A stretch of DNA of 64,000 nt from contig NZ_JADFBX010000005.1 of assembly GCF_015223055.1 (NCBI RefSeq), positions 124,001 to 188,000 of the forward strand, read 5' to 3'. A program made the position numbers and the translations under genes. The notes below the pieces were generated by a model that worked only from the letters and a program-made list of their open reading frames with translations, was not told where the DNA came from and did not search any database. This document shows, in pieces, positions 41,675 to 50,919 of this stretch. The stretch's first letter is position 1; every line of letters begins with the position of its first letter. This DNA is from Pedobacter sp. MC2016-24 (GTDB lineage Bacteria > Bacteroidota > Bacteroidia > Sphingobacteriales > Sphingobacteriaceae).

Positions 41675-44600
41675 ATGAAAGAGATTAAAAAGCTTGAGAA
41701 AGCGATAATTAGAACAGAACAAATTGTCCTGACCACCTATCCATATAATGACCCAAGCCCAATTGCAGAATTTGGACGGCTATACCCATACAACAGGTTT
41801 GATGGTTATACAGATCAAAGCAGCGCGCAAAGCTGGGAAATGATCATTATGGAAAATAATTATATTAAGATCTGGATCAATCCAATGGTAGGTGGTAAAA
41901 TATGGGGCGCAATAGAAAAATCGACCGGAAAAGAATTTATTTATTTTAACAACGCGGTTAAGTTCAGGGACGTAGCTATGCGTGGCCCATGGACTTCAGG
42001 CGGTATGGAGATCAATATGGGGATTATTGGACATACCCCTTCCTGCTCTGCACCTGTGGATTATAAAATGGTTGAAAATTCTGATGGAAGCGTAAGCTGT
42101 TTTATTGGCGCGACCGATTGGCCCTCCCGTACAGAATGGCGGGTGGAAATTAAACTCAATAAGGACGCTGCTCATTTTAGTACCAAAAGCTGGTGGCACA
42201 ACAACAGCTGTATGCCGCAGTCGTATTACCAATGGAATAATGTTGGAATCAAAGCCGCGGGTAACCTGGAGTATATTTATCCGGGCAAGCAACGATTGGG
42301 CCATGATGGCGCGTCACAGAGCTGGCCCGAAGATGAACAAAACCGTAAAATTTCTTTCTACGATCAGAACGATCATGGAGAATACAAATCATACCATGTA
42401 TTTGGATCATACAGTGATTTTTGGGGGTGTTATTGGCATGATGACCAGTTTGGTATGGGACATTCTGCCACGTATGACGACAAGCCTGGAAAAAAAATAT
42501 GGATCTGGGGATTATCACCATACGGCATGATCTGGGAAGATTTACTAACGGATAATGATGGACAATACACAGAAGTACAAAGCGGCCGATTATTTAACCA
42601 AAGTATCGCAACCAGCTCTAAAACACCGTTTAAACACAGATCCTTCTTACCGTATAGTTATGACACCTGGGAAGAGCACTGGTTTCCGGTAAAAAACAGT
42701 GGTGGATTAACTTACAGTAGCCGGCAGCTTTCATTTTATCTGCCAACGCAGGTTTCTAGCCCACAAATTAACCTATGCGCCATTGAACCGATTAACCATA
42801 CTTTAATCCTATTCAATAATAAAACGGAAATCTTAAGGAAAGAGATCCAACTGGATCCCATGCAGACCTGTACCCTGACACTTCCCATGGCTGTTCTTGC
42901 AGAACACCTGACAATAATGTTAGATCAGCAAATTATCTTCAACGGTCCCGAACAAAGTTATCCGCTCAAAAGGCCTTCTAAAATTGACCGTGCATATAAT
43001 TTCAATTCGGCTCAGGCGCTCTACATCCAGGCAAAAGAATGGGAAAGACAGCGTTTTTTCGAGCTATCCCTTAAACATTATCAGCTCTGTCTAAAAAAAG
43101 ATCCCTTCTTCATTGAAGCACTGTCTGGCCTGGCCGGACTATATTTCAAGCAAATGAGATTTGAGGATGCACTGGGTTTATTGACCACAGCTTTGTCCAT
43201 TGACACCTATCATCCTGAGAGCAATTACTTATATGGATTGGTAAACGACCGTTTAAACAACGATTCTGATGCCAAAGACGGATTTTCAATAGCAAGCCAG
43301 TCTGTAGAATACCGGATGCCTGCTTTTAACGAACTTGCAAAAATGCTATTGAGAGCAGGACAGATTGATCAGGCGGAGACTTACATTGCGAAAGCCAAGC
43401 AATTCCAACCGGAAAACCTACAGGTCATTTACTTTGAAATTGTGGTCAACCGCCTCAAAGGCCGTACGGAAAAAGCACGTGAAGCCATTTATTCCCTGCT
43501 TAAAAAAGATCCGATCAACTACCTGGCCAATTACGAACTTGATCTGCTCAACCAGGATTCCATACGCCCAATAACAATTAGCGAACTTCCTTATGAAACG
43601 TATATAGAACTGGCGGCTTTTTATACCAATATCCACCTGTATCAAGATGCAATTCTCATTTTATCAAAATCGCCAGATTATGCTATGATTCATCTTTGGA
43701 TGGCATGGCTGCATCATGTTTCCGGCGCTCCTGACGCTGCTAAAGCCGCATTGAAGCTGGCCGCAACATCCAATCCTGACTTTGTTTTTCCGCATCGGGA
43801 AGAAGACATCTATGTACTCAACTGGGCAGTAAATGAACATGCGGACTGGAAATTCAAATACTACCTGGCATTGGCCTATATTCAAAATCTGAAAAAAGAA
43901 GACGCTTTATTGCTGTTGAACGATTGTGCTGATCAACCTTCTTTTTACCCCTTTTATATCCTCAGGGCAAACTTAAGACGCGAACTTGGTCATCCAGGCA
44001 GACTAGGTGATCTCCAAAAAGCCCAGGCTCAGGCTCCGGATGAATGGAGGCCGATTTTAAGCCTATCCAGGTATTACCTGGAGAATGAAGACTGGACTGC
44101 TGCTTTATCTATTGTAAAGCAGGGCTATCATCAGTATCCCGACAATTATTATCTTGGCTTACAACTCGCGAAATGCTTAATGCACACCAAACAGCTGGAT
44201 CAGGCCATTAGCCTGATGAACAATATGACCGTGCTGCCAAATGAAGGCGCATCTGAGGGTAGGAACAGCTGGCGGGAAAGCCATTTGTTATCCGCATTTA
44301 ATGCCATTGAAGCAAAAGACTTTGATCAAGTACTCAAACACATCAGCCTGGCCAGAACCTGGCCAGAAAACATGGGCATAGGAAAACCTTACCATGTTGA
44401 TGAAAGATTAGAAGATTTCATTCAGCTGATCTGCAGCACATCTGACAATGCGGCACAAAGAGCGCGGTTATTCAGACGCATTACCCATTATAGAGCCGAA
44501 CACAAGCAAACACCCTATTCTTCTTTGGACCTTTTGGGTATTCTGCTTTTACGGGCAACCGAAAATCATAAAGAAGCCGATAAAATACTGGAACGCTGGA

Positions 44601-44833
44601 AAAAACTGGAGCCCGAAGCTTTGGCTTTGAAATGGGCCATTGCCTTCCTTGAGGAGAACCAGCAGGAGATTGACAGGCTCTCCAAAGAGAAACCACTGAT
44701 CAAAGAAGCCTTTCCTTATGAAATACTATTTGAGGACAGATCTTTTAATTTTATAAAGAAATTATATGAACTGGGATTACTTGACAAAAGCACGCATGCA
44801 GTAAATAACGAGTTAACAAATAATTTGGACTAA
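41675..44833 (+). CDS. DUF5107 and TPR-repeat cytoplasmic protein
   Basis: A 1052-residue protein without signal peptide or membrane helix. Residues about 45-400 resemble DUF5107, which has a galactose-mutarotase-like beta fold in related proteins: NNYIKIWINPMVGGKIWGAI, MRGPWTSGGMEINMGIIGHT, WWHNNSCMPQSYYQWNNVGI. From about 440 to the end are TPR repeats (ALSGLAGLYFKQMRFEDALG, ESNYLYGLVNDRLNNDSDAK, AFNELAKMLLRAGQIDQAET). DUF5107-TPR fusions recur in sugar-use clusters, but I know of no established activity. It heads the five-gene operon and starts 12 bp before the PhyH gene. A mutarotase or sugar-sensing role is a guess. Confidence 0.8.
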   Translation: MKEIKKLEKAIIRTEQIVLTTYPYNDPSPIAEFGRLYPYNRFDGYTDQSSAQSWEMIIMENNYIKIWINPMVGGKIWGAIEKSTGKEFIYFNNAVKFRDVAMRGPWTSGGMEINMGIIGHTPSCSAPVDYKMVENSDGSVSCFIGATDWPSRTEWRVEIKLNKDAAHFSTKSWWHNNSCMPQSYYQWNNVGIKAAGNLEYIYPGKQRLGHDGASQSWPEDEQNRKISFYDQNDHGEYKSYHVFGSYSDFWGCYWHDDQFGMGHSATYDDKPGKKIWIWGLSPYGMIWEDLLTDNDGQYTEVQSGRLFNQSIATSSKTPFKHRSFLPYSYDTWEEHWFPVKNSGGLTYSSRQLSFYLPTQVSSPQINLCAIEPINHTLILFNNKTEILRKEIQLDPMQTCTLTLPMAVLAEHLTIMLDQQIIFNGPEQSYPLKRPSKIDRAYNFNSAQALYIQAKEWERQRFFELSLKHYQLCLKKDPFFIEALSGLAGLYFKQMRFEDALGLLTTALSIDTYHPESNYLYGLVNDRLNNDSDAKDGFSIASQSVEYRMPAFNELAKMLLRAGQIDQAETYIAKAKQFQPENLQVIYFEIVVNRLKGRTEKAREAIYSLLKKDPINYLANYELDLLNQDSIRPITISELPYETYIELAAFYTNIHLYQDAILILSKSPDYAMIHLWMAWLHHVSGAPDAAKAALKLAATSNPDFVFPHREEDIYVLNWAVNEHADWKFKYYLALAYIQNLKKEDALLLLNDCADQPSFYPFYILRANLRRELGHPGRLGDLQKAQAQAPDEWRPILSLSRYYLENEDWTAALSIVKQGYHQYPDNYYLGLQLAKCLMHTKQLDQAISLMNNMTVLPNEGASEGRNSWRESHLLSAFNAIEAKDFDQVLKHISLARTWPENMGIGKPYHVDERLEDFIQLICSTSDNAAQRARLFRRITHYRAEHKQTPYSSLDLLGILLLRATENHKEADKILERWKKLEPEALALKWAIAFLEENQQEIDRLSKEKPLIKEAFPYEILFEDRSFNFIKKLYELGLLDKSTHAVNNELTNNLD

Positions 44834-44845
44834 AAAAACAGCACA

Positions 44846-45748
44846 ATGAACACGAATCAACTCAAAGACCTATCAGAACACCACCAATTGGTATCAGATT
44901 TTTTCAAATGGCCTGTCAACAAAAAAGAGTGGGAACAATACATGCTCAGCGATGAGCAAATCACCTTTTTTAAAGAGAATGGTTATCTGAGTAACATTAA
45001 GTTTTTGGAAGAATGGCAGGTGGACCAGCTAAATGAAGATCTGGTACGGATTTCTGATCCCAATTTACCAGACCACACCTTGTTTCATCAGTTCTTTTCC
45101 AACGCATCCACTGACCCAAATTCAGTATTGTTCCATGCTCTGGGCGCCTGGCGGATCACACCAGCATTTCACGATATATTGTGGAATCCCGCATTTGTCA
45201 TGGCTGCAAGTCAGCTGCTGGGAAATAAGGCCGTTCGTTTTTGGCATGACCAGTTATTTTGTAAACCCGCCCAACATGGCGGTGTAGTGGCCTGGCATCA
45301 GGATTACTCTTACTGGACCAGAACTATTCCACTTCAGCATTTAACTTGCTGGGTTGCACTTGATGATGCCACCACAGAAAATGGCTGCATGTATTATGTA
45401 CCCAAAAGTCATGAATGGGGCTTGTTGCAAAAACCTGAACTTGCAGGTGAAATGGAAGGATTAATGGAATTTTTATCGGCAGAACAAAAGGCTGCTTTTA
45501 AACCGATTCCAATGGAATTGAAAAAGGGCTATGGCACATTTCATCATCCCTTGCTTGTACACGGATCCTATGAAAACAGATCAGACAGATCACGGAGAGC
45601 ATTTGTGTTAAACATGTTTGCGGATGGCACCATTTCAGACACAGACACCCCTTTAATGCCTGGCACTGAAGCTGTTCCAAAAGGAGAGAAAATAACAGGC
45701 CAGTATTTTCCGATATTGATGGACCCTCAGCAGGAATTGGCGATATAA
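44846..45748 (+). CDS. PhyH-family Fe(II)/2-oxoglutarate dioxygenase
   Basis: A 300-residue phytanoyl-CoA dioxygenase-family protein. The iron-binding triad is visible as H151-x-D153 (VVAWHQDYSYWTRT) and distal His239 (HHPLLVHGSYENRSD), followed by an Arg (SRRAF) suited to 2-oxoglutarate. The TCWVALDDATTENGCMYYVP strand pair is characteristic. Such enzymes hydroxylate or oxidatively demethylate small molecules. Between a sugar-type fold protein and a sugar isomerase-like gene, the substrate may be a sugar or sugar ether (inference). It is followed after 3 bp by the isomerase gene. Confidence 0.88.
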   Translation: MNTNQLKDLSEHHQLVSDFFKWPVNKKEWEQYMLSDEQITFFKENGYLSNIKFLEEWQVDQLNEDLVRISDPNLPDHTLFHQFFSNASTDPNSVLFHALGAWRITPAFHDILWNPAFVMAASQLLGNKAVRFWHDQLFCKPAQHGGVVAWHQDYSYWTRTIPLQHLTCWVALDDATTENGCMYYVPKSHEWGLLQKPELAGEMEGLMEFLSAEQKAAFKPIPMELKKGYGTFHHPLLVHGSYENRSDRSRRAFVLNMFADGTISDTDTPLMPGTEAVPKGEKITGQYFPILMDPQQELAI

Positions 45749-45751
45749 GCC

Positions 45752-46570
45752 ATGGAAAACCTATTTTTTTGTACGCGCTGGGGAAGTGAGCACCTCTCCT
45801 GGACTGAGTTTGCGAAGCGTGTAGCAGACGCAGGGTACGACGGTATAGAATCCAGTCTGCCAACAGATGAGCGCACATTACAAGCGATGACCGCAGCTTT
45901 GCAGAATGAAAATTTAAAATTTATAGGGGTACACTGGGACACCGTTACCCCTGATTTTAACCAACATCGAAAAGAAATGAGCGCCAGGTTGCAGGCCTTA
46001 ATAGAATTGAAGCCATTGTTCATTACTGCGCATACCGGAAAAGATCATTTTAACTTTGAACAAAACCTGGAGTTGCTGCTGCTTGCACAAGAACTGAGTT
46101 TGGCAGGTGGTGTAACCATTGTACATGAAACACACCGGGGTAAGTTCAGTTTTGCAGCCCACACCACCAGGGATTTCCTCGAAAAACTTCCCTGGTTGAA
46201 CCTGACCCTCGATATTTCCCATTGGTATGCCGTAGCAGAAAGCTACCTGCAAGATCAGGCCAGCGCAGTCGAAATTGCGCTATCGCGCACCACACACATT
46301 CACGCACGCGTCGGCTTTACACAGGGTCCACAAGTAAATGACCCACGCCGACCAGAATGGCAGGAAGCACTTCAGCATCATTTGACATGCTGGGATAAAG
46401 TAGTCTGTATGCAAAAGGAAAGAGGCACTGAAATATTTACATTTACGTCAGAGTTTGGCCCTTTTCCGTATCTGTCGACAGTGACAGATCCGACAGCAGC
46501 ATTTGCGCAACAATGGGACATCAACAATTACATGAAAGATTTACTTAAAAGCAGATACTATGCAGAATGA
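45752..46570 (+). CDS. sugar phosphate isomerase/epimerase (TIM-barrel, AP-endonuclease 2 family)
   Basis: A 272-residue xylose-isomerase-like TIM barrel. Motifs run FAKRVADAGYDGIESSLPTD, FIGVHWDT, LFITAHTGKDHFNFEQ, VTIVHETHRGKFSFA, LNLTLDISHWYAV, THIHARVGFTQGPQVNDPRR and FTSEFGPFPY. The Glu, Asp, His and Glu at strand ends suit a divalent-metal site. Family members isomerise or epimerise sugars and inositols, or act on keto-sugars. The exact substrate is unknown. It overlaps the MFS gene by 11 bp, so translation is coupled to uptake. Confidence 0.85.
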   Translation: MENLFFCTRWGSEHLSWTEFAKRVADAGYDGIESSLPTDERTLQAMTAALQNENLKFIGVHWDTVTPDFNQHRKEMSARLQALIELKPLFITAHTGKDHFNFEQNLELLLLAQELSLAGGVTIVHETHRGKFSFAAHTTRDFLEKLPWLNLTLDISHWYAVAESYLQDQASAVEIALSRTTHIHARVGFTQGPQVNDPRRPEWQEALQHHLTCWDKVVCMQKERGTEIFTFTSEFGPFPYLSTVTDPTAAFAQQWDINNYMKDLLKSRYYAE

Positions 46571-47825
46571 CAATACCACGCTGACGACAAGAAAGAATGC
46601 GCTGACGATGCAAATCATGACTATCGGGGCTTTCTTTTTTATTTTCGGCTTCATTACCTGGGTCAATGGTACTTTAATTCCCTACCTCAGGATTGCCTGT
46701 GAACTGGAGGAGTGGCAAGCTTATCTGGTGACTTTTGCATTCTATATCTCTTACACGGTAATGGCTATTCCTTCCAGCAAATTACTACAGCGTACCGGTA
46801 TGGTAAAAGGCATGCGTGTAGGTCTGGTTATTATGGCTATAGGCTGTGTATTGTTTATACCTGCTGCCCTATTGCGTTATTACCCCATATTCCTGCTTGG
46901 ACTTTTTGTTGTAGGAACAGGAACCACCTTGTTACAAACAGCAGTTAACCCGTATATTACTTTACTTGGCCCGGCAGATAAAGCAGCACAAAGAATCAGC
47001 ATCATGGGCATCTGTAATAAGTTTGCGGGGGTGCTGGCACCAATTATTTTGGGAGCCATTATTCTTAAAAACTCAGACGGGCTGATCGCAGAACTTGCGG
47101 CAATGACTACGGATGCAAGAAAAGTACGGCTTGACAACCTGGCCCATGCTGTTATTGTACCCTATCTGGTGCTTACCGTCGTCCTTTTAATCATTGCCTA
47201 TCTGATCAAATTTGCACACCTGCCAGAGATTGAAGCGGAACTTGCAACTGAAGAACCCGATAATACTGCCAACATCAAAGACAAGAAGATCAGAACGAAT
47301 TTTGTTCTGGGTTTTATCGCTACCTTTTCCACAGTTGGACTGGAAGTTATTGCCGGGGATACGATTGGCAATTATGGGATTTATCATGGTCTGTCTTTAA
47401 ACGTAGCCAAACATTTAACTTCTTACACCCTGGCAAGCACGATGGTCGGCTACCTTTTTGGAGCCTATGCCATACCAAAATTCATATCTCAGGAAAAAGC
47501 ATTCACCTACTCTTCCTGTCTGGGCATCATCATCTCCCTTCTGGCCATTTTTGTTCCGGGAACGGGCTCTATTGTATTTATTGCCTTGCTTGGTCTTGCA
47601 AATGCATTGTTATGGCCGGCCATCTGGCCGCAGGCTTTAAAAGGATTAAAAGGAAAACAACTGAATCAGGGTGCAGCCATTTTGATTATGGGTGTTGCCG
47701 GTGGAGCAATTATGCCACTCATTTATGGCCTGTTAACTAAATATACTGGTAATCAATACGCTTACATCATATTAATACCATGTTACCTTTTTACTTTTTA
47801 CTATAGTATGAGGGGAAGGAGATGA
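46560..47825 (+). CDS. MFS sugar transporter (FucP/GluP type)
   Basis: A 421-residue permease with about 12 membrane helices. The first helix region GAFFFIFGFITWVNGTLIPY and the motif FVVGTGTTLLQTAVNPYITL are typical of the fucose/glucose/galactose:proton symporter (FGHS) group. A polar central loop lies at about 220-245 (ELATEEPDNTANIKDKKI). It probably imports a monosaccharide released in the periplasm. Fucose is plausible given the GH29 in PUL3, but the sequence alone does not decide. The start overlaps the isomerase stop. Confidence 0.9.
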   Translation: MQNDNTTLTTRKNALTMQIMTIGAFFFIFGFITWVNGTLIPYLRIACELEEWQAYLVTFAFYISYTVMAIPSSKLLQRTGMVKGMRVGLVIMAIGCVLFIPAALLRYYPIFLLGLFVVGTGTTLLQTAVNPYITLLGPADKAAQRISIMGICNKFAGVLAPIILGAIILKNSDGLIAELAAMTTDARKVRLDNLAHAVIVPYLVLTVVLLIIAYLIKFAHLPEIEAELATEEPDNTANIKDKKIRTNFVLGFIATFSTVGLEVIAGDTIGNYGIYHGLSLNVAKHLTSYTLASTMVGYLFGAYAIPKFISQEKAFTYSSCLGIIISLLAIFVPGTGSIVFIALLGLANALLWPAIWPQALKGLKGKQLNQGAAILIMGVAGGAIMPLIYGLLTKYTGNQYAYIILIPCYLFTFYYSMRGRR

Positions 47826-47878
47826 ATATTGAATTAAAACATTATATTCGGAGTTCAAAACCAACCAAATCATAATGA

Positions 47879-49567
47879 ATGAAAAATAACTTATTGGATA
47901 CGAAAGATTATGTCGTATTCCTAATCTATTTCGTGATTGTTGCAGCGTATGGCCTTTACATCTACAACAAGAAAAAATCAGCCTCTAGTGGCTCAAAAGA
48001 CTACTTCTTAGCAGAAGGTTCTTTAACATGGTGGGCCATCGGCGCCTCACTAATCGCATCAAACATCTCGGCCGAACAGTTTATAGGCATGAGTGGCTCA
48101 GGCTTTAAAATGGGTCTTGCCATTGCAACTTATGAATGGATGGCCGCGTTAACACTCATTGTAGTGGCCGTGTTCTTTATCCCGGTATATCTTAAAAATA
48201 AGATATTTACCATGCCACAATTTCTACATCAGCGTTACAACAGTACCGTTGCCATGATCATGGCTGTATTCTGGTTACTTTTGTACATCGTGGTAAACTT
48301 AACCTCCATCCTGTATTTAGGAGCTCTGGCTGTAAGTAGTATCTCTGGCTTCGATTTGACACTTTGTATGTATGCCATTGCAGCTTTTGCAATCATCATC
48401 ACCCTTGGTGGAATGAAAGTAATCGGTTATACAGACGTAATTCAGGTGTTTTTCCTGATCCTGGGCGGATTGGCTACAACTTATCTTGCTTTAAACCTGG
48501 TGTCTGATCATTACGGAACCAAAGGCATCCTGGATGGCTACAGTTTAATGACGGAAAAGGCCTCAGAACACTTCCATATGATCCTTAAACCGGATAATGA
48601 AAGTTACATCGACTTACCTGGATTAACCGTATTGGTGGGTGGTATGTGGATAGTCAACTTAAATTACTGGGGATGTAACCAATACATCACGCAACGTGCC
48701 TTGGGTGCAGATTTGAAAACCGCACGTGGAGGTATCCTTTTTGCGGCATTTTTAAAACTTCTGATGCCGATTATTGTGGTTCTTCCTGGTATTGCGGCTT
48801 ATGTGTTGTATAAAGACGGTGCTTTCCAGACTGAAATGTTACAAGACGGATCTGTAAATCCCGATCGTGCTTATCCGGTATTGTTGAACCTATTGCCAGC
48901 AGGCTTAAAAGGCTTGTCTTTCGCAGCCTTAACTGCTGCGGTTGTGGCTTCACTGGCTGGAAAAGCAAATAGTATCGCTACGATTTTCACACTGGACATC
49001 TATCAGAAAGCCATTAAAAAAGATGCCACTGAAAAAAACCTGGTATTGGTTGGTAAAGCATCTGTGGTGATTGCGATGATCCTTGGTGTAATTATAGCAC
49101 CACATTTGGGTATCGATAAAAAAGGAGGTTTCCAGTTCATTCAGGAATATACCGGATTTTTCTCTCCTGGTATTTTTGCCATGTTTATCTTAGGTTTCTT
49201 CTGGAAGAAAACGACTTCAAATGCGGCTTTATTTGCTACATTGGGTGGTTTTTCGTTATCTGTATTGTTGAAAAAGTTACCATTAATGATGAACCTGGAG
49301 TTTTTACAACCGATGGGTTTTTCCAAACTGGTTACACAAGAAAATGGCACCTCAATTTATGAGATACCTTTCCTTGACCGTATGGGATTTGTATTCCTGT
49401 TCTGCGCAATCGGGATGATCATCATCAGTATCATTGAAAACAAACGCGGCGTTGTCCCTAAAGGACTTGAAGTGGATACAAGCATGTTCAAAACCACCAG
49501 AAGTTTTGCTGTGGGAGCTTTGATCATCATCGGCTTATTAGTGGCCTTGTATACTGTTTACTGGTAG
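47879..49567 (+). CDS. sodium:sugar symporter (SSS/SGLT family)
   Basis: A 562-residue solute:sodium symporter with about 14 helices. The SGLT-like signatures are AEGSLTWWAIGASLIASNIS, EQFIGMSGSGFKMGLAIATY, LNYWGCNQYITQRALGADLK and AALTAAVVASLAGKANSIAT. It likely couples sodium to uptake of a hexose or related sugar. It is the last gene of the operon, 53 bp after the MFS gene without a promoter between, and ends at a strong terminator. Two different sugar carriers in one operon suggest two products or two affinities. Confidence 0.92.
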   Translation: MKNNLLDTKDYVVFLIYFVIVAAYGLYIYNKKKSASSGSKDYFLAEGSLTWWAIGASLIASNISAEQFIGMSGSGFKMGLAIATYEWMAALTLIVVAVFFIPVYLKNKIFTMPQFLHQRYNSTVAMIMAVFWLLLYIVVNLTSILYLGALAVSSISGFDLTLCMYAIAAFAIIITLGGMKVIGYTDVIQVFFLILGGLATTYLALNLVSDHYGTKGILDGYSLMTEKASEHFHMILKPDNESYIDLPGLTVLVGGMWIVNLNYWGCNQYITQRALGADLKTARGGILFAAFLKLLMPIIVVLPGIAAYVLYKDGAFQTEMLQDGSVNPDRAYPVLLNLLPAGLKGLSFAALTAAVVASLAGKANSIATIFTLDIYQKAIKKDATEKNLVLVGKASVVIAMILGVIIAPHLGIDKKGGFQFIQEYTGFFSPGIFAMFILGFFWKKTTSNAALFATLGGFSLSVLLKKLPLMMNLEFLQPMGFSKLVTQENGTSIYEIPFLDRMGFVFLFCAIGMIIISIIENKRGVVPKGLEVDTSMFKTTRSFAVGALIIIGLLVALYTVYW

Positions 49568-49589
49568 TTTACAATTTTAGAATAAAAAC

Positions 49590-49630
49590 AAATAGCCCTG
49601 AACCAATAAAGTTCAGGGCTATTTATTTTT
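49590..49630. terminator. bidirectional terminator between SSS and PUL3
   Basis: AAATAGCCCTGAAC (49590-49603) pairs perfectly over 14 bp with GTTCAGGGCTATTT (49611-49624), loop of 7 nt, with T-rich tails on both strands. It ends the plus-strand catabolic operon and the minus-strand PUL3. Confidence 0.9.
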
Positions 49631-49650
49631 AAAGTATCCCTGTGATCAGC

Positions 49651-50910
49651 CTAATAATCAACATGGTAATCTTTAGCAAATGCCTGACCTGCCCAGGCTT
49701 GCTTAGCCGTCCAGTCGGTTGCCGGAGCAGACCAGAACTCGTCTGATGCTGGCAAACCCAAAGGCAAGAATGACAAGGTAGCCATGTATAAACTACCCGT
49801 AGAGGTATAATAGTCCGCAATCTCCGGCTGATGTCCACAGAAGCCCAATTGCAACCAGCCATTTTTATCGAAGGTTCCGGAGTTGCTGTACATATTTTGC
49901 TTGACTTTAGTTAAAGCGCACCTTACTTGAGCAGGTTTGATGTTTACAGGCAACTGTTTCATTAGCGCAACCTGGCTTAACGCCTGGAAAGCACCTGTCC
50001 TGTAGGTAATGGAGCGCCCGACCGGCGGAAAGGTTCCTTCCGGAGAAATCATCCTTTCCTGGCCCACTGCATAGCGTTGCATGCGTTTTAACGCCAGATC
50101 ATATACTTTTCGTTCTACCAGTTGTTTATCAGCCATGACTGCCAGTGTATCCACCATCATGGGATGGATCACAAAAGCATTGTAGTAATCGAATGCCAGA
50201 TTTGGTCCATCCCCGTACCAGCCGTCACCTTTGTACCATTCATTAATCATTTTTGGCCCTTCATTGAGGCGATCGACATCATATTGCTCGTTAACAGACA
50301 ACAAAAAAGCCTCGGTGATGGACCCGAACAACAACCAGTTACTTTTAAAAGGTTTTCTGTTTCTTAAAGACTTAAAGGCCGATATGATCCGCTGTTTAGT
50401 TTGTGGCTCCAATGGTTCCCACAAGGCTTTTGGCGCCCTTAAAAAGGTTTGGGCCAGGTAGGCGGCATCTACAATGGGCTGATAGTCCTTTGTAAAATTA
50501 AGTTGATCAGGACTGCCCGGTGCAAAGCAATTATTTAAACCTTTCAAAGCATCTGCTCTTAGCTTTTTCCGGAGTTTGCCCTCTTCCGTATCGTCATCAG
50601 GAAGAGCAAGCCAGGGCGCTATGCCCGCATAGGTACGGCCGACAGCTTCCAGATAAGTAACTATGGGCGACCTGTTGTCAAAGGTCGGGGATTTCTCCAA
50701 TGGCATATTTTTAACCAGCGTACCGTTTGCCAGATTAGACACTACCGGACTGGCAATTTTATACAGTAACCGGCACCAGTATTCACGGTCATTTTTTGGT
50801 TTCTGAATTGGCAAACTTGGCATATCCTGTGCCGCAAATAGCTTTTTTGGACTTATTGCACTGAGCATTCCTGCCAGAGATACTGCCCCTATAAACTTTC
50901 TTCTTTCCAT
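49651..50910 (-). CDS. DUF2264 protein (possible GH154-type glucuronidase), PUL3
   Basis: A 419-residue DUF2264 protein, paralogous to the PUL2 copy. The N-terminus MERRKFIGAVSLAGMLSAIS looks like a twin-arginine signal. It shares LRNRKPFKSNWLLFGSITEA, WYKGDGWYGDGPNLAFDYYN, ISPEGTFPPVGRSITYRTGA and LGFCGHQPEIADYYTSTGSL. Roughly half of residues match the PUL2 copy by eye. It lies 9 bp after GH88 at the end of PUL3. A uronic acid-releasing role is inferred from family recall and the GH88 neighbour. Confidence 0.82.
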   Translation of the reverse strand: MERRKFIGAVSLAGMLSAISPKKLFAAQDMPSLPIQKPKNDREYWCRLLYKIASPVVSNLANGTLVKNMPLEKSPTFDNRSPIVTYLEAVGRTYAGIAPWLALPDDDTEEGKLRKKLRADALKGLNNCFAPGSPDQLNFTKDYQPIVDAAYLAQTFLRAPKALWEPLEPQTKQRIISAFKSLRNRKPFKSNWLLFGSITEAFLLSVNEQYDVDRLNEGPKMINEWYKGDGWYGDGPNLAFDYYNAFVIHPMMVDTLAVMADKQLVERKVYDLALKRMQRYAVGQERMISPEGTFPPVGRSITYRTGAFQALSQVALMKQLPVNIKPAQVRCALTKVKQNMYSNSGTFDKNGWLQLGFCGHQPEIADYYTSTGSLYMATLSFLPLGLPASDEFWSAPATDWTAKQAWAGQAFAKDYHVDY

Positions 50911-50919
50911 ATTACAATT

